Origin: Mycolicibacterium rhodesiae
GTDB taxonomy: Bacteria; Actinomycetota; Actinomycetes; Mycobacteriales; Mycobacteriaceae
NCBI RefSeq assembly: GCF_002086695.1
Contig: NZ_MVIH01000008.1
Span: 124,001-188,000 of the forward strand
Direction: 5' to 3'
Length of the DNA: 64,000 nt
The notes under the pieces were generated by a model. That model was given only the letters and a program-made list of their open reading frames with translations. It was not told the DNA's origin and ran no database searches. How positions within the stretch are numbered: position 1 is the stretch's first letter; every line of letters starts with the position of its first letter. The translations under genes and the position numbers were made by a program. Below are positions 42,004 through 51,057 of this stretch, in pieces.

Positions 42004-42786
42004 GTGAATACCGCATCCGAGCGGCCGACGACCGATTATCCACAGGTGGCTGCGACCCGCGGCCGGATAGAACCGTCTCCCCGCCGCGTTCGCGGCTTCC
42101 TCGGCACGGAGTTGGTGTTCGACACCACGGCGGCGCGGTACGTGTGGGAGGTCCCGTACTACCCGCAGTACTACATCCCGCTCACGGATGTGCGGTCGGA
42201 GTTCCTGCACGACGAGGACCATGCGCAACGGGTGCAGTTCGGCCCGTCGCGCACATTTGCCCTCACTTCGGGGTCACAGACGCATCCCTCGGCGGCGCGA
42301 GTGTTCGACGAGGGCGAGGGCCCGGTCGCCGGGCTGGTCCGATTCGACTGGGCAGCGCTGAGCTGGTTCGAAGAGGACGAGCCGATCTATGGCCATCCCC
42401 GCAACCCCTACGCGCGCGTCGATGCGTTGCGTTCCCACCGTCATGTCAGGGTCGAACTCGACGGCGCGGTGCTGGCGGACACCCACAGTCCTGTTCTGCT
42501 GTTCGAAACCGGTTTGCCGACAAGGTATTACATCGACCGCACCGACGTCGCGTTCGAGCATCTCGAGCGGTCGGACACCCAGACGCTGTGCCCGTACAAA
42601 GGCGTCACCTCGAGCTACTGGTCGGTGCGCGTCGGCGACACCCTTCATGCCGATCTGGCCTGGACCTACAACACCCCGCTGCCTGCGGTCGCGCCGATCG
42701 CGAACATGATCGCCTTCTACAACGAGAAGATCGACATCAGCGTCGACGGCGTCGAGTTGCCCCGAGCGCAGACGCACTTTTCCTAG
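42004..42786 (+). CDS. DUF427 double-domain protein
   Basis: This 260-residue protein starts at GTG 42004. Two DUF427-type domains are present: the first about 25-125 (RVRGFLGTELVFDTTAARYVWE, YYIPLTDVR), the second about 150-255 (VRVELDGAVLADTHSPVLLFETGLPTRYYI and CPYKGVTSSYWSV). The last is the most typical segment, with TLCPYKG as hallmark. The fold is a small beta barrel; the function of DUF427 proteins is not established. It stands alone between the dienelactone hydrolase (divergent) and Ohr (convergent) genes. Confidence 0.82.
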   Translation: MNTASERPTTDYPQVAATRGRIEPSPRRVRGFLGTELVFDTTAARYVWEVPYYPQYYIPLTDVRSEFLHDEDHAQRVQFGPSRTFALTSGSQTHPSAARVFDEGEGPVAGLVRFDWAALSWFEEDEPIYGHPRNPYARVDALRSHRHVRVELDGAVLADTHSPVLLFETGLPTRYYIDRTDVAFEHLERSDTQTLCPYKGVTSSYWSVRVGDTLHADLAWTYNTPLPAVAPIANMIAFYNEKIDISVDGVELPRAQTHFS

Positions 42787-42801
42787 CTTCGCGGCCTGAC
42801 C

Positions 42802-43224
42802 TCAGTCGTCGGTGACGGTCAGCTTCACATCGATGTTGCCGCGGGTGGCGTTCGAATACGGGCAGACCTGATGCGCTTTCTCGGCCAGAGCTACCGCAGT
42901 CTCATGGTCGACGTTGGGCAGCACGATCTCCAACTCGACCGCCAGGACGAAGCCGCCGGCGTCATTGCTTCCGAGTGAAACCTTGGCTCCCACAACCGAA
43001 TCGGAGACATCGGCCTTCTCCTGACGGCCCACGAGCCGCAGTGCGGAGTGGTAACACGCGGCGTACCCCACGGCGAACAGCTGCTCGGGGTTGGTTCCGG
43101 TACCCGTGCCGCCGAGTTCCTTCTGGATGCTCAGATCGACATCTACCTTGCCGTCGGAGGTTCGGCCGTGCCCGTCGCGGCCATCACCGGTGGCCAGTGC
43201 TTCAGCGGTGTAGAGAACCTTCAT
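42802..43224 (-). CDS. Organic hydroperoxide resistance protein (Ohr/OsmC family)
   Basis: The product has 140 residues with both reactive cysteines: GYAACYHSAL (about residue 57) and HQVCPYSNATRGNI (about residue 121). MKVLYTAEALATGDGRDGH is the usual Ohr N-terminus. Ohr proteins reduce organic and fatty-acid hydroperoxides with lipoyl or thiol partners. No OhrR regulator is adjacent. The gene reads away from the ectoine operon; the 393-bp region between them is described separately. Confidence 0.92.
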   Translation of the reverse strand: MKVLYTAEALATGDGRDGHGRTSDGKVDVDLSIQKELGGTGTGTNPEQLFAVGYAACYHSALRLVGRQEKADVSDSVVGAKVSLGSNDAGGFVLAVELEIVLPNVDHETAVALAEKAHQVCPYSNATRGNIDVKLTVTDD

Positions 43225-43617
43225 CGGAGTTCCATTCCAGTTGGTGGAGCATGCTGTCGCCCAGTCGTTGCACTGCGATCCCCGAGCAGGCGTCGGAACG
43301 GCCTGAGCTTAGTGCGCAATCACATTGCGCACAGCCAAATGGGCCAGCATGTCGCTTGACGGCAGGCAGGCGCGAGGTGGTCGGGCGAAGATTTACCACC
43401 GGCAATGGTTGCCGGAGCGCAATCATGGCGCGTGAGTGCTTGGTAACGATTTGGTAACGCCGGTCAGGGGTGACGGTGATCTCGATGCGCCCTATCCGCG
43501 CAGGTAGCCGCAGACGCCGCAATCGTCACGCCACGTTCGCCGTGCGGTCTCACAGCTTGATCACAACGCTTTGCGGGCCTACGGTCAGCTCGCCGAAGAC
43601 TTGAACTGACGACGACG
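43225..43617. other. 393-bp divergent regulatory region (ohr / ectA)
   Basis: No supported gene. The region separates the leftward ohr gene from the rightward ect operon and contains a double GGTAACG site at 43442-43459. No EctR-type MarR gene is present near the ect genes. Confidence 0.6.
43442..43459 (+). promoter_or_regulatory. Double GTAAC site, GlnR-like, upstream of ectA
   Basis: GGTAACG occurs at 43442-43448 and 43453-43459, 11 bp apart. GTAAC-N6-GTAAC fits the spacing of actinobacterial GlnR half-sites (gTnAC-N6-GaAAC), with the second half imperfect. A GTGAC follows about 20 bp later. The site lies about 160 bp before ectA. Confidence 0.4.
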
Positions 43618-44238
43618 ATGACTTGTTCGGTGGTGAGATTTCAACCCGAGATGAATGCTTCCAACACCCATGGGCTGCAGAGTCCGTGGACAACTGTTCC
43701 AGGCGGCGTGACCAGGCAACACGTGTCCTGGGAACGCCACCTACGGTGCCCCTCTTCAACCGACGCCGTCGCGATGCGGCAGCTGGTCGACGCGACAGGG
43801 GTGCTCGACGTGAATTCGACATACGCATATCTGCTGCTGGCCACCGATTTTGCCAAATCCTCGATTGTGGCGGAGCGGGACGGCGAGCTTTGCGGTCTGA
43901 TCACCGCCTATCACCCCCCGGAGAGGCCGGAGGTGCTGTTCGTCTGGCAGGTCGCGGTGACCGAACGCGTGCGGGGCACCGGCCTGGCCGCGGCGATGCT
44001 CGACGAGCTCGTGAATCGCGTCCGCCGAGCCCGACACGGCCATCCTCTGACCGTCGAAGCCACGGTGGCCCCGGGTAATGGGCCGTCGCGCGCTTTGTTC
44101 GGTGGCTTCGCCCGCCGCCACGGCGTCCCGATGACCGAGCGACCATATTTCGGCGCCGAGCTTCTCGACCCCGAGAGCGACCACGAAGACGAACCGATCT
44201 TGCGTATCGGGCCTATCGCGGCAGCACTTTCCGACTGA
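43618..44238 (+). CDS. ectA: L-2,4-diaminobutyrate N-acetyltransferase (EctA)
   Basis: The product has up to 206 residues (an ATG at 43651 would give 195). The GNAT domain shows DVNSTYAYLLLATDF, AERDGELCGLITAYHPPERPEVLFVWQVAV, acetyl-CoA loop VRGTGLAAAMLDEL and VEATVAPGNGPSRALF, all typical for EctA. It acetylates diaminobutyrate on N-gamma, the second step of ectoine synthesis. First gene of ectABCD; EctB starts 18 bp later. The N-terminal 35 residues are less conserved and leave the start open. Confidence 0.9.
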   Translation: MTCSVVRFQPEMNASNTHGLQSPWTTVPGGVTRQHVSWERHLRCPSSTDAVAMRQLVDATGVLDVNSTYAYLLLATDFAKSSIVAERDGELCGLITAYHPPERPEVLFVWQVAVTERVRGTGLAAAMLDELVNRVRRARHGHPLTVEATVAPGNGPSRALFGGFARRHGVPMTERPYFGAELLDPESDHEDEPILRIGPIAAALSD

Positions 44239-44256
44239 ACCCACCCGAAAGGAAAC

Positions 44257-45546
44257 ATGACAACCCAGGCAATGGTGCCTTCTTTCAACGACTCTCAGCT
44301 ACCGGACGTCTACGACGCCGTCGAGTCGGAGGTGCGCAGCTACTGCCGCGGCTGGCCGGTGGAGATGGCCGGAGCCAGCGCGTCCTGGTTGACCGATACC
44401 AGCGGCCGGCGTTATCTGGACTTCTTCGCTGGTGCGGGCGCTCTCAACTACGGGCACAACAACCCGCTCCTCAAGCGGCCTCTGCTCGACTACCTCAGCC
44501 GCGACATGATCGTGCACTCGCTGGACCTGGCAACCGAGGCGAAGACCGCATTTCTGGAGACGTTTCAGCGACTGATTCTCGCTCCGCGGGGCATGGACTA
44601 CAAGGTGCAGTTTCCCGGGCCCACCGGCACCAACGCGGTGGAGGCGGCATTGAAGCTGGCACGAAAAGTGACCGGCCGCGAGTCAATAATCAACTTCACC
44701 AACGCTTTTCACGGAATGACATTGGGGTCACTGTCAGTGACCGGCAATTCCATGAAGCGTGCCGGTGCGGGTATCCCATTGGTCCACGCGACGCCGATGC
44801 CGTACGACAACTACTTCGACGGCGTCACCGAGGACTTTCACTGGTTCGAGCGAGTGCTCGACGACTCCGGTGGTGGGCTCAATCGTCCGGCCGCGGTGAT
44901 CGTCGAGACGGTGCAGGGTGAGGGCGGGCTCAACGTGGCTCGGGCGGAGTGGCTGCGCGCTCTGGCCGAGTTGTGCAATCGGCGCGAGATCCTGCTGATC
45001 GTTGACGACGTACAGATGGGCTGCGGCCGGACCGGCAGGTTCTTCAGCTTCGAAGAAGCCGGGATCAAGCCCGACATCGTGACACTCTCCAAGTCGATCA
45101 GCGGTTACGGGCTTCCGTTGGCGCTCACCCTGTTCCGGCGCGACCTGGATGTGTGGGCGCCCGGGGAACACAACGGCACCTTCCGCGGTAACAACCCGGC
45201 TTTCGTGACGGCCACAGCGGCGCTCGAAGCGTATTGGCAGGACACCACTTTCGCTGACCAGACCCTGGCCAAGGGTGGCCTGATGCGGGACCGGCTGGAC
45301 GCCATTGCGACCTCGAACCCCAAGATCAGCGCCCGCGGACGTGGTATGGCGCAGGGGCTGAAATTCGAGGACGCGCCGACAGCCGCCAAGGTATGCCGTG
45401 CCGCGTTCGAGCGCGGCGTGTTGATGGAAACCAGCGGTCCCGCAGATGAAGTGGTCAAGTTGCTACCGCCACTGACCACACCGGACGCCGAGATTGTGCT
45501 CGGCATCGACATACTCGCCGAGTCGGTCGCCAGCACGTTGTCCTGA
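44257..45546 (+). CDS. ectB: Diaminobutyrate-2-oxoglutarate transaminase (EctB)
   Basis: The product has 429 residues. Class-III aminotransferase with the PLP Lys in LSKSISGYGLPL, QFPGPTGTNAVEAALKLARKVTGR, FTNAFHGMTLGSLSVTGN and IVDDVQMGCGRTGRFFSFE. These are diagnostic of EctB, which makes L-2,4-diaminobutyrate from aspartate semialdehyde with glutamate as donor. GAAAGGAAAC precedes the ATG. It is followed by ectC after 31 bp. No dedicated aspartokinase (ask_ect) gene is in the cluster. Confidence 0.95.
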   Translation: MTTQAMVPSFNDSQLPDVYDAVESEVRSYCRGWPVEMAGASASWLTDTSGRRYLDFFAGAGALNYGHNNPLLKRPLLDYLSRDMIVHSLDLATEAKTAFLETFQRLILAPRGMDYKVQFPGPTGTNAVEAALKLARKVTGRESIINFTNAFHGMTLGSLSVTGNSMKRAGAGIPLVHATPMPYDNYFDGVTEDFHWFERVLDDSGGGLNRPAAVIVETVQGEGGLNVARAEWLRALAELCNRREILLIVDDVQMGCGRTGRFFSFEEAGIKPDIVTLSKSISGYGLPLALTLFRRDLDVWAPGEHNGTFRGNNPAFVTATAALEAYWQDTTFADQTLAKGGLMRDRLDAIATSNPKISARGRGMAQGLKFEDAPTAAKVCRAAFERGVLMETSGPADEVVKLLPPLTTPDAEIVLGIDILAESVASTLS

Positions 45547-45577
45547 CATCCGCCAGACCAGCAAAAGGAGTTCATTT

Positions 45578-45970
45578 GTGATTGTCCGTACCACTGATGA
45601 GATCACCGGCACCGATCGTGACGTGGCCGCCAAGGACTGGAGGTCCAAGCGCATCATTCTGGCCGGCGACGGAGTTGGCTTCTCGTTCCACGAGACCACC
45701 ATCAACACCGATTCGGTCAGCGAATTCCACTACCGCCACCACGTCGAGGCCGTGTGGGTTGTCGAGGGTAGCGGGACGTTGACCAACCACGAGACCGGTG
45801 AGGAGCATCCGCTCGCCCCGGGCACGATGTATCTGCTCAATGGCCATGAGCGCCACCGGGTGACGTGTACCGAGCAGATGCGGATGATGTGCGTATTCAA
45901 TCCGCCGGTGACCGGCACCGAGGTACATGACGAGACGGGAACCTACCCACCCGCGGAGCCCGTCAGGTGA
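45578..45970 (+). CDS. ectC: L-ectoine synthase (EctC)
   Basis: This 130-residue enzyme starts at GTG 45578 (AAAAGGAGTTCATTT upstream). MIVRTTDEITGT is the usual opening, followed by the cupin segments FSFHETTINTDSVSEFHYRHHVEAVWVVEGSG and PLAPGTMYLLNGHERH. The Glu, Tyr and His residues of these motifs bind the iron of the enzyme. It closes the ring of N-gamma-acetyl-diaminobutyrate to ectoine. Its stop overlaps the ectD start. Confidence 0.95.
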   Translation: MIVRTTDEITGTDRDVAAKDWRSKRIILAGDGVGFSFHETTINTDSVSEFHYRHHVEAVWVVEGSGTLTNHETGEEHPLAPGTMYLLNGHERHRVTCTEQMRMMCVFNPPVTGTEVHDETGTYPPAEPVR

Positions 45971-46869
45971 GCGGTCACCCCCACGACAACTACCCGACCC
46001 GGCTCGAACGCCCGGCCGACCCGATCGCTCGAATCGAGCCGACGGTGTGGGGCGCGGGCAACGACGGACCGCTGTCCGACCATGACCTGGAATCGATGGC
46101 GGCCAACGGCTATCTGGCTCGTCCTCAGACACTCGGGCAAGACTGGCTCAGGCCGATGGGTGATGAGCTGGCTCGTATCGGCGGCCTGATGGGTGATGAC
46201 GATCCGCGCATCATTCGCGAACGGCAGGGCGGCATCCGTTCGGTGTTCGAACCGCATCTGTTCAGTGACGTCATCGCGGAAGTCATCGGCCTCGACACTG
46301 TTCTACCGGTAGCGCGTCAATTGCTGGGCAGCGACGTCTATCTCCACCAGGCGCGGGTCAACCTGATGCCGGGATTCACGGGAACCGGCTTCTATTGGCA
46401 TTCGGACTTCGAGACCTGGCACGCCGAGGACGGTATGCCGACGATGCGGGCGGTGTCGTGCTCGATCGCGCTCTCCGAGAACTACCCGTACAACGGCTCA
46501 CTCATGGTCATGCCCGGATCGCATAGGACGTTCTTCCCATGTGTGGGTGCTACGCCGGAACGCAACCACGCGTCCTCGCTGGTCCGGCAGGAAGTCGGCG
46601 TGCCCGATCAAGCAACCCTGACCGCGGCAGCGAATCGACACGGAGTCGACCAGATCACTGGCCCGCCCGGCGCCGGATTGTGGTTCGACTGCAACATCAT
46701 TCACGGATCGGGATCCAACATCACACCGTTCCCACGGTCGAACATCTTCCTGGTGTTCAACTCGGTCGAAAACAAACTCTGCCAACCCTTCGCGGCGGCC
46801 GAGCCGCGCCCGGAGTATCTCGCCGCGCGCACCACCGAGCCCTTTTCCGTGCAGTCCGCGACCGCATAG
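45967..46869 (+). CDS. ectD: Ectoine hydroxylase (EctD)
   Basis: The 300 residues start at GTG 45967, overlapping the ectC stop. The iron and 2-oxoglutarate binding motif FYWHSDFETWHAEDG (His145, Asp147) with distal His in CNIIHGSG is the EctD signature. It converts ectoine into 5-hydroxyectoine. Its presence means the host makes both solutes, protecting against salt, heat and drying. It ends 2 bp from the convergent ABC transporter gene. Confidence 0.94.
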   Translation: MSGHPHDNYPTRLERPADPIARIEPTVWGAGNDGPLSDHDLESMAANGYLARPQTLGQDWLRPMGDELARIGGLMGDDDPRIIRERQGGIRSVFEPHLFSDVIAEVIGLDTVLPVARQLLGSDVYLHQARVNLMPGFTGTGFYWHSDFETWHAEDGMPTMRAVSCSIALSENYPYNGSLMVMPGSHRTFFPCVGATPERNHASSLVRQEVGVPDQATLTAAANRHGVDQITGPPGAGLWFDCNIIHGSGSNITPFPRSNIFLVFNSVENKLCQPFAAAEPRPEYLAARTTEPFSVQSATA

Positions 46870-46871
46870 GT

Positions 46872-47645
46872 TCAGAGCACCTTCGACAGGAACTCTTGCA
46901 GCCGTTCGCTTTTGGGGTGGTCGAAAACCTGGTCGGGGGCATCGTCCTCGACGATGTTGCCGTCGGCCATGAAGATCACCCGGGAGGCCACCTCGCGGGC
47001 GAAACCCATCTCATGGGTGACCACCACCATCGTCATACCGCCTTCGGCCAGGTCCCGCAGAACCTGCAGCACGTCGCCGACCATCTCCGGGTCCAAGGCA
47101 CTGGTCGCCTCGTCGAACAGCATGATCGAGGGATCCATCGCCAGCGCCCGCGCGATCGCGACCCGCTGCTTCTGGCCGCCGGAGAGCGTGGCCGGCTTCA
47201 CATGGGCCTTCTCGGCGAGACCGACCTGACCGAGCAACTCCATCGCCTTCTTCTCGGCGGCGGCCTTGTCCATCTTCTTGGTCGTCAGCGGTGCCAGCGT
47301 GACGTTCTGCAGCACGGTCATGTGCGGGAACAGGTTGAAATGCTGGAACACCATGCCGATGTGCTGCCGCACCTTGTCCAGATCGACTTTGCGGTCGGTG
47401 AGATCGAAGTCGCCGACCACCACCTTGCCCGCGGTGATGTCTTCGAGTTTGTTCAGGCAGCGCAGGAACGTCGACTTTCCCGACCCGGACGGGCCGATCA
47501 CGCACACCACCTCGCCCTGCTTGATGTCGGTGGTGATGCCGTCGAGCACCAGCAGTTCACCGAACGACTTTTTGAGATCTTCGATGTGGATCATCACCGT
47601 GCCTGCCGGCTTTGTGTCGGCGGAATCGGGAACGAGGTCGGTCAT
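46872..47645 (-). CDS. Polar amino-acid ABC transporter ATPase (GlnQ-like)
   Basis: The product has 257 residues; start ATG 47645 with AAAAGGATCGTGAA before it. Walker A is GPSGSGKST, signature LSGGQKQR, Walker [15 protein letters not shown], and the H-loop VTHEMGF, all of the GlnQ/HisP class. It energises uptake together with the fused binding-permease protein of the upstream gene (four-base overlap). The substrate is probably glutamine, glutamate or a related amino acid. It converges on ectD with 2 bp between the genes. Confidence 0.92.
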   Translation of the reverse strand: MTDLVPDSADTKPAGTVMIHIEDLKKSFGELLVLDGITTDIKQGEVVCVIGPSGSGKSTFLRCLNKLEDITAGKVVVGDFDLTDRKVDLDKVRQHIGMVFQHFNLFPHMTVLQNVTLAPLTTKKMDKAAAEKKAMELLGQVGLAEKAHVKPATLSGGQKQRVAIARALAMDPSIMLFDEATSALDPEMVGDVLQVLRDLAEGGMTMVVVTHEMGFAREVASRVIFMADGNIVEDDAPDQVFDHPKSERLQEFLSKVL

Positions 47646-49111
47646 TTCACGATCCTTTTCTCGACGCGGTCGGAGAGTTTGGTGAGCGCCATGATGACGA
47701 TGAAGTAGATGATCCCGATGATCAGCCACATCTTGAACGACTGGAAGTTGCCTGCGATGATGATGCGCCCGGTCTGCGTCAACTCGGCGATGCCGATCAC
47801 CGACAGGATCGACGTGTCCTTCAGCGTGATCACGAACTGGTTGATGTACGACGGGATCATCGTCCGGATGGCCTGGGGCAGTATGACTTTACGCATCGTC
47901 GGCAGATATCCGATGCCCAGGCTGCGGGCCGCCTCCATCTGTCCCTTGTCGACGGATTGAATACCGCCGCGCACGATCTCGGTCATGTACGCGCCCGCAT
48001 TCAGCGACAGGGTGATGATGCCGGCGGTCAGCGCGCTCATCTGGAAGCCCAGCGCCGACGGGATGCCGAAGTAGATGAAGAAGGCCTGCACCAGTAGCGG
48101 GGTGCCGCGGAAGATGTCGACGAACGTCGTGCCGATTCCACGCAGGACAATCGATCGGGACACCCGGAACAGGCCGAAGATGACTCCGAGCACCAGGGCG
48201 ATCGCGATCGAGACGACCGTCAATATGACGGTCATCTTCAGGCCCTGCAGCAGGATCGGGTAGGTGCTCTTGATCAGCCCGAAGAATGAATTGTCATCCT
48301 TTGAGGCGCCTTCACCGAGGTAGCTGTTGACGATTTGGTCGTACTTCCCGGACTTCTTGAGGTTGTCGAGGCCGGCGTTGAACTTCTTGATGAGCTCGGC
48401 GTTGCGGCCCTTGTTGACCGCGAAGCCGTAGCCGGTCGGCTCCTCCTTGGGGGTGACGGTCTTGAAGCCGTTGCCCTGCGCGATGCCGTACAGCAGCACC
48501 GGGTAGTCCTCGAAGACCGCCACCGAGTTGCCGGTCTTGACCTCGTCGAACATCGACGACGAGTCCGCGAACGAGACCACCTGGAAGCCGTACTTGTCCT
48601 TGATCGAGTTGGCGAACGTCGCACCCTGGGTGCCGTTCTTGACCGCCACCCGCTTGCCGCGCAGGTCCTCATAGGACTTGATGTCGTTGTTGGTCTTCAG
48701 GACCGCCATCTGAATGCCGGACTCGAAGTACGGTTCGGAGAAGTCGAAGACCTGCTTGCGCTTGTCGGTGATCGACATGCCGGCGATCACGCCGTCGACC
48801 TGGTTGGCCTGTACGGCCTGCAGTGCGGCGTCGAAGCCGAGCGGTTTGATGTCGACGGTGAATTTCTGATCCTCGGCGATCGCGCGGATGAGATCCATGT
48901 CGATTCCGACGAAATTGCCTTGCTTGTCCTGGAATTCGAACGGAGCGAAGGTGGTGTCGGTGGCGATCAAGTAGTTCTCGCCGTCGGCTGACGCCCGCGC
49001 GGGCGCGAACAGTCCGGTTGTGAGCATCGTCAAGACGGCGGCCAGCGCCACCAAGGCGAACGCTCGCGCCGTACTTCGGTGAGACTTTCGGCGTAACCAT
49101 CCGGTCGGCAT
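47642..49111 (-). CDS. Fused substrate-binding protein and permease of amino-acid ABC importer
   Basis: The product has 489 residues. I take ATG 49111 (GGGAGGGCAGCGC upstream). A signal-type segment (about 16-40) leads to a type-3 solute-binding domain (about 45-265, [34 protein letters not shown], then VKNGTQGA). It is followed without a break by a HisM/GlnP-type permease (about 280-489) with the EAA-like loop [22 protein letters not shown]. Fusion of binder and permease gives a fixed 1:1 stoichiometry, as in Gram-positive GlnPQ. It forms an operon with the ATPase. Confidence 0.92.
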   Translation of the reverse strand: MPTGWLRRKSHRSTARAFALVALAAVLTMLTTGLFAPARASADGENYLIATDTTFAPFEFQDKQGNFVGIDMDLIRAIAEDQKFTVDIKPLGFDAALQAVQANQVDGVIAGMSITDKRKQVFDFSEPYFESGIQMAVLKTNNDIKSYEDLRGKRVAVKNGTQGATFANSIKDKYGFQVVSFADSSSMFDEVKTGNSVAVFEDYPVLLYGIAQGNGFKTVTPKEEPTGYGFAVNKGRNAELIKKFNAGLDNLKKSGKYDQIVNSYLGEGASKDDNSFFGLIKSTYPILLQGLKMTVILTVVSIAIALVLGVIFGLFRVSRSIVLRGIGTTFVDIFRGTPLLVQAFFIYFGIPSALGFQMSALTAGIITLSLNAGAYMTEIVRGGIQSVDKGQMEAARSLGIGYLPTMRKVILPQAIRTMIPSYINQFVITLKDTSILSVIGIAELTQTGRIIIAGNFQSFKMWLIIGIIYFIVIMALTKLSDRVEKRIVK

Positions 49112-49210
49112 GCGCTGCCCTCCCATTTTCCGATTGTGCGCGTGCAGTTCACGCTAACGTCAAGACTTGCCGCGTGTGTGGGTAACTGCCCATCGACGAC
49201 GAGGAGTGTC

Positions 49211-49660
49211 ATGACCACCCGAGTGGTGACCTGTGCCGCGATCGTGCTCCTGCTGTGCTCGGCGATGCCCACCGTAACGGCCGGGGCGACGCCGCCCGGC
49301 GGCGACGTGACGCGCACCGACCTGGCCAAGGGGGACACCGAGACGTCGGTGTCGATCACCACCGACGGGCCCGCCACCCAGATCGTCCAGAGCCTGTCGA
49401 TGGGTCCCGGCGCGACCAGCGGTTGGCACACCCACCCCGGCGCCGAATTGTCGGTGATCACCGGCGGGTCGGTGGCGTTGCAGACCGCCGGTGCGTGTGC
49501 CCCGGTGACCTACGCTGCCGGGCAGGCGGTCGCCATTCCCGCGGGCGTTCCGCATCGCGTCGCCAACGAATCCGGTTCGCGCGCCGAGGTCGTCGTCACC
49601 TACACGCTGCCGGTCGCCACCCCGGTCCGCGAGGACGCTCCCGACGTGTGCGCCGAATAG
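49211..49660 (+). CDS. Secreted cupin-domain protein
   Basis: The product has 149 residues from ATG 49211 (GAGGAGTGTC upstream). A signal peptide covers about 1-26 (VVTCAAIVLLLCSAMPTVTAGA). The cupin core carries metal-site residues: WHTHPGAELSVITGG (motif 1 with two His and Glu) and PAGVPHRVANE (motif 2 with His). An exported single-domain cupin may bind a metal or a sugar; the reaction is unknown. It is divergent from the ABC importer genes across 100 bp. Confidence 0.82.
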   Translation: MTTRVVTCAAIVLLLCSAMPTVTAGATPPGGDVTRTDLAKGDTETSVSITTDGPATQIVQSLSMGPGATSGWHTHPGAELSVITGGSVALQTAGACAPVTYAAGQAVAIPAGVPHRVANESGSRAEVVVTYTLPVATPVREDAPDVCAE

Positions 49661-49702
49661 TCCGATCCCGTTATCTGCCAATATCTTTCGGCAAGCATTA
49701 CG

Positions 49703-50362
49703 TCAACCCTGCTCGACGGTATTGGAGAAGCCGGACTTGTCGACCGTCGGTGAGCCGCCGTGGTAGGTGATTTTGTTGTCCATGCCGGACGCCTCGATGG
49801 CGTCGGCCGCGTCGACGGTGACGATGTTGTTCATGCCGGATACCTGAACGCGCTTGCAGCGGCCGGTGATCACCACGGTGTTGTCCATACCGCTGATGGT
49901 GACCACGCTGTTGTCGCACGCGAGCCGCTTGTTCTCGTTGACACCGGAGACGCTGAGAGTGGCGCCCGATTCGGGCGGGGCCACGGTGGCGGCCGAATTC
50001 GGCGGGGGAGTCGGGGTGCTGCGGCTGGGCCGGGTGACCGTGGTGAATGTGCCACCGCCGCCGGAGATCGTAGGCAGGCCCGGCGAGGTCCGGCCGGCGT
50101 TGAGGTGACTGGTGATCAGGATCGCGCCACCGCCGATGGTGAGCCCAACCACCAACAGCACGAACACAATCCAGCCGAGTCGCAGGCCGGGTGTGGACGA
50201 CGAACCTGACGGGGGCGGCATCGGCGACCCGTAGTAGCCGGGGGGAGGTGGTGCCCAGTTGCCCGGCGGTGCCGCGGTCCCCAGCTCGCTGGTGTGCGCC
50301 TGCTCGGTCAGCGGTCGCTCGAGTTGTCGGATGCGTTCCTCGGGATCGTCGTCTGGGTTCAT
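49703..50362 (-). CDS. DUF3060 envelope protein
   Basis: The product has 219 residues from ATG 50362 (GAGGAGTGCGAGCCG upstream). A Pro-rich cytosolic head (about 1-60) precedes one membrane segment (LGWIVFVLLVVGLTIGGGAILI). A Pro/Ser-rich linker and a C-terminal DUF3060 domain follow (about 130-219) with repeated xGxxNxV-type turns (VSGVNENK, ISGMDNTVVITG, VSGMNNIVTV, EASGMDNKITY), suggesting a small parallel beta-helix outside the membrane. DUF3060 proteins are common in mycobacteria; the function is unknown. Confidence 0.82.
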   Translation of the reverse strand: MNPDDDPEERIRQLERPLTEQAHTSELGTAAPPGNWAPPPPGYYGSPMPPPSGSSSTPGLRLGWIVFVLLVVGLTIGGGAILITSHLNAGRTSPGLPTISGGGGTFTTVTRPSRSTPTPPPNSAATVAPPESGATLSVSGVNENKRLACDNSVVTISGMDNTVVITGRCKRVQVSGMNNIVTVDAADAIEASGMDNKITYHGGSPTVDKSGFSNTVEQG

Positions 50363-50539
50363 CGGCTCGCACTCCTCGTTCCGGTTCCCGACAGAATATT
50401 GCCCATCCAGGCCCGCCACGGGGTTGATGAGGCCAACTTTTACGTGTGCGCGAAACTGCCGGTGTTTGACCTCGAAAGGGTCATTGCTTGATGTCGAAAG
50501 CGCCCGTTTTGCGCTGGTCGCATACGGGTATCTGCCGGC

Positions 50540-51013
50540 ATGGTTCGACCGCACCCCATCATCCGGCTGGCGCTTCACGCGCCGGTCGAGATCTACGAGC
50601 ACGGCTTCGGCAGGCTGCTCGGCAAGCGCTTCGTTCGCCTCAGTCACGGCGAATCCGAGTCGTGCGACTGCCGCACGGTCCTCGAAGTCATCGGCGCCAG
50701 CGACGACGAGGTGATGGTCATCGCCGGTCTCGGGCCGTCATGTGAATGGTTCCGCGACATCGCATCCGGTTCACCGGCATCGATCGAACTCGGCGGGACG
50801 ACGTTCTCCGCCGAGCACCGGGTGCTCAGTGAGCCGGAGGCTGTCGCGGTGATCGCCGAATACGAACGTCGCCACTGGCTGATCCGCCCCATCGTCTACC
50901 GCGTGATGGGGATCCTGCTCTGCCGGGAGTACGACGGCAGTCCGGCCGCGCACGTCGACCTCGCGCACCGCCTGCCGATCGTCGCGTTTCGCCCTGCCCG
51001 CCTGGCTGCCTAG
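50540..51013 (+). CDS. Nitroreductase/deazaflavin-dependent (DDN-like) family protein
   Basis: The product has 157 residues. The RLSHGESESCDCRTVLEVIG, MVIAGLGPSCEWFRDIASG and ELGGTTFSAEHRVL segments follow the layout of split-barrel F420-binding proteins (GxxSxxxxNxxA... in close relatives), with Trp-Phe-x-Asp-Ile in the position usually contacting the cofactor. The C-terminal region extends beyond DDN. It probably reduces or binds F420; the match is weaker than for the gene at 54156. It is divergent from the DUF3060 gene. Confidence 0.65.
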   Translation: MVRPHPIIRLALHAPVEIYEHGFGRLLGKRFVRLSHGESESCDCRTVLEVIGASDDEVMVIAGLGPSCEWFRDIASGSPASIELGGTTFSAEHRVLSEPEAVAVIAEYERRHWLIRPIVYRVMGILLCREYDGSPAAHVDLAHRLPIVAFRPARLAA

Positions 51014-51057
51014 GTATACGGTCCTCTCGGCAACTTCTCCGCGACGGTGGAGGTCCG

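Noticed and set aside
43225..43617. EctR-type regulator or ask_ect linked to the ect genes
   Set aside because: No MarR-type or aspartokinase reading frame is present in the flanks; only non-coding sequence was found upstream and an ABC transporter downstream.
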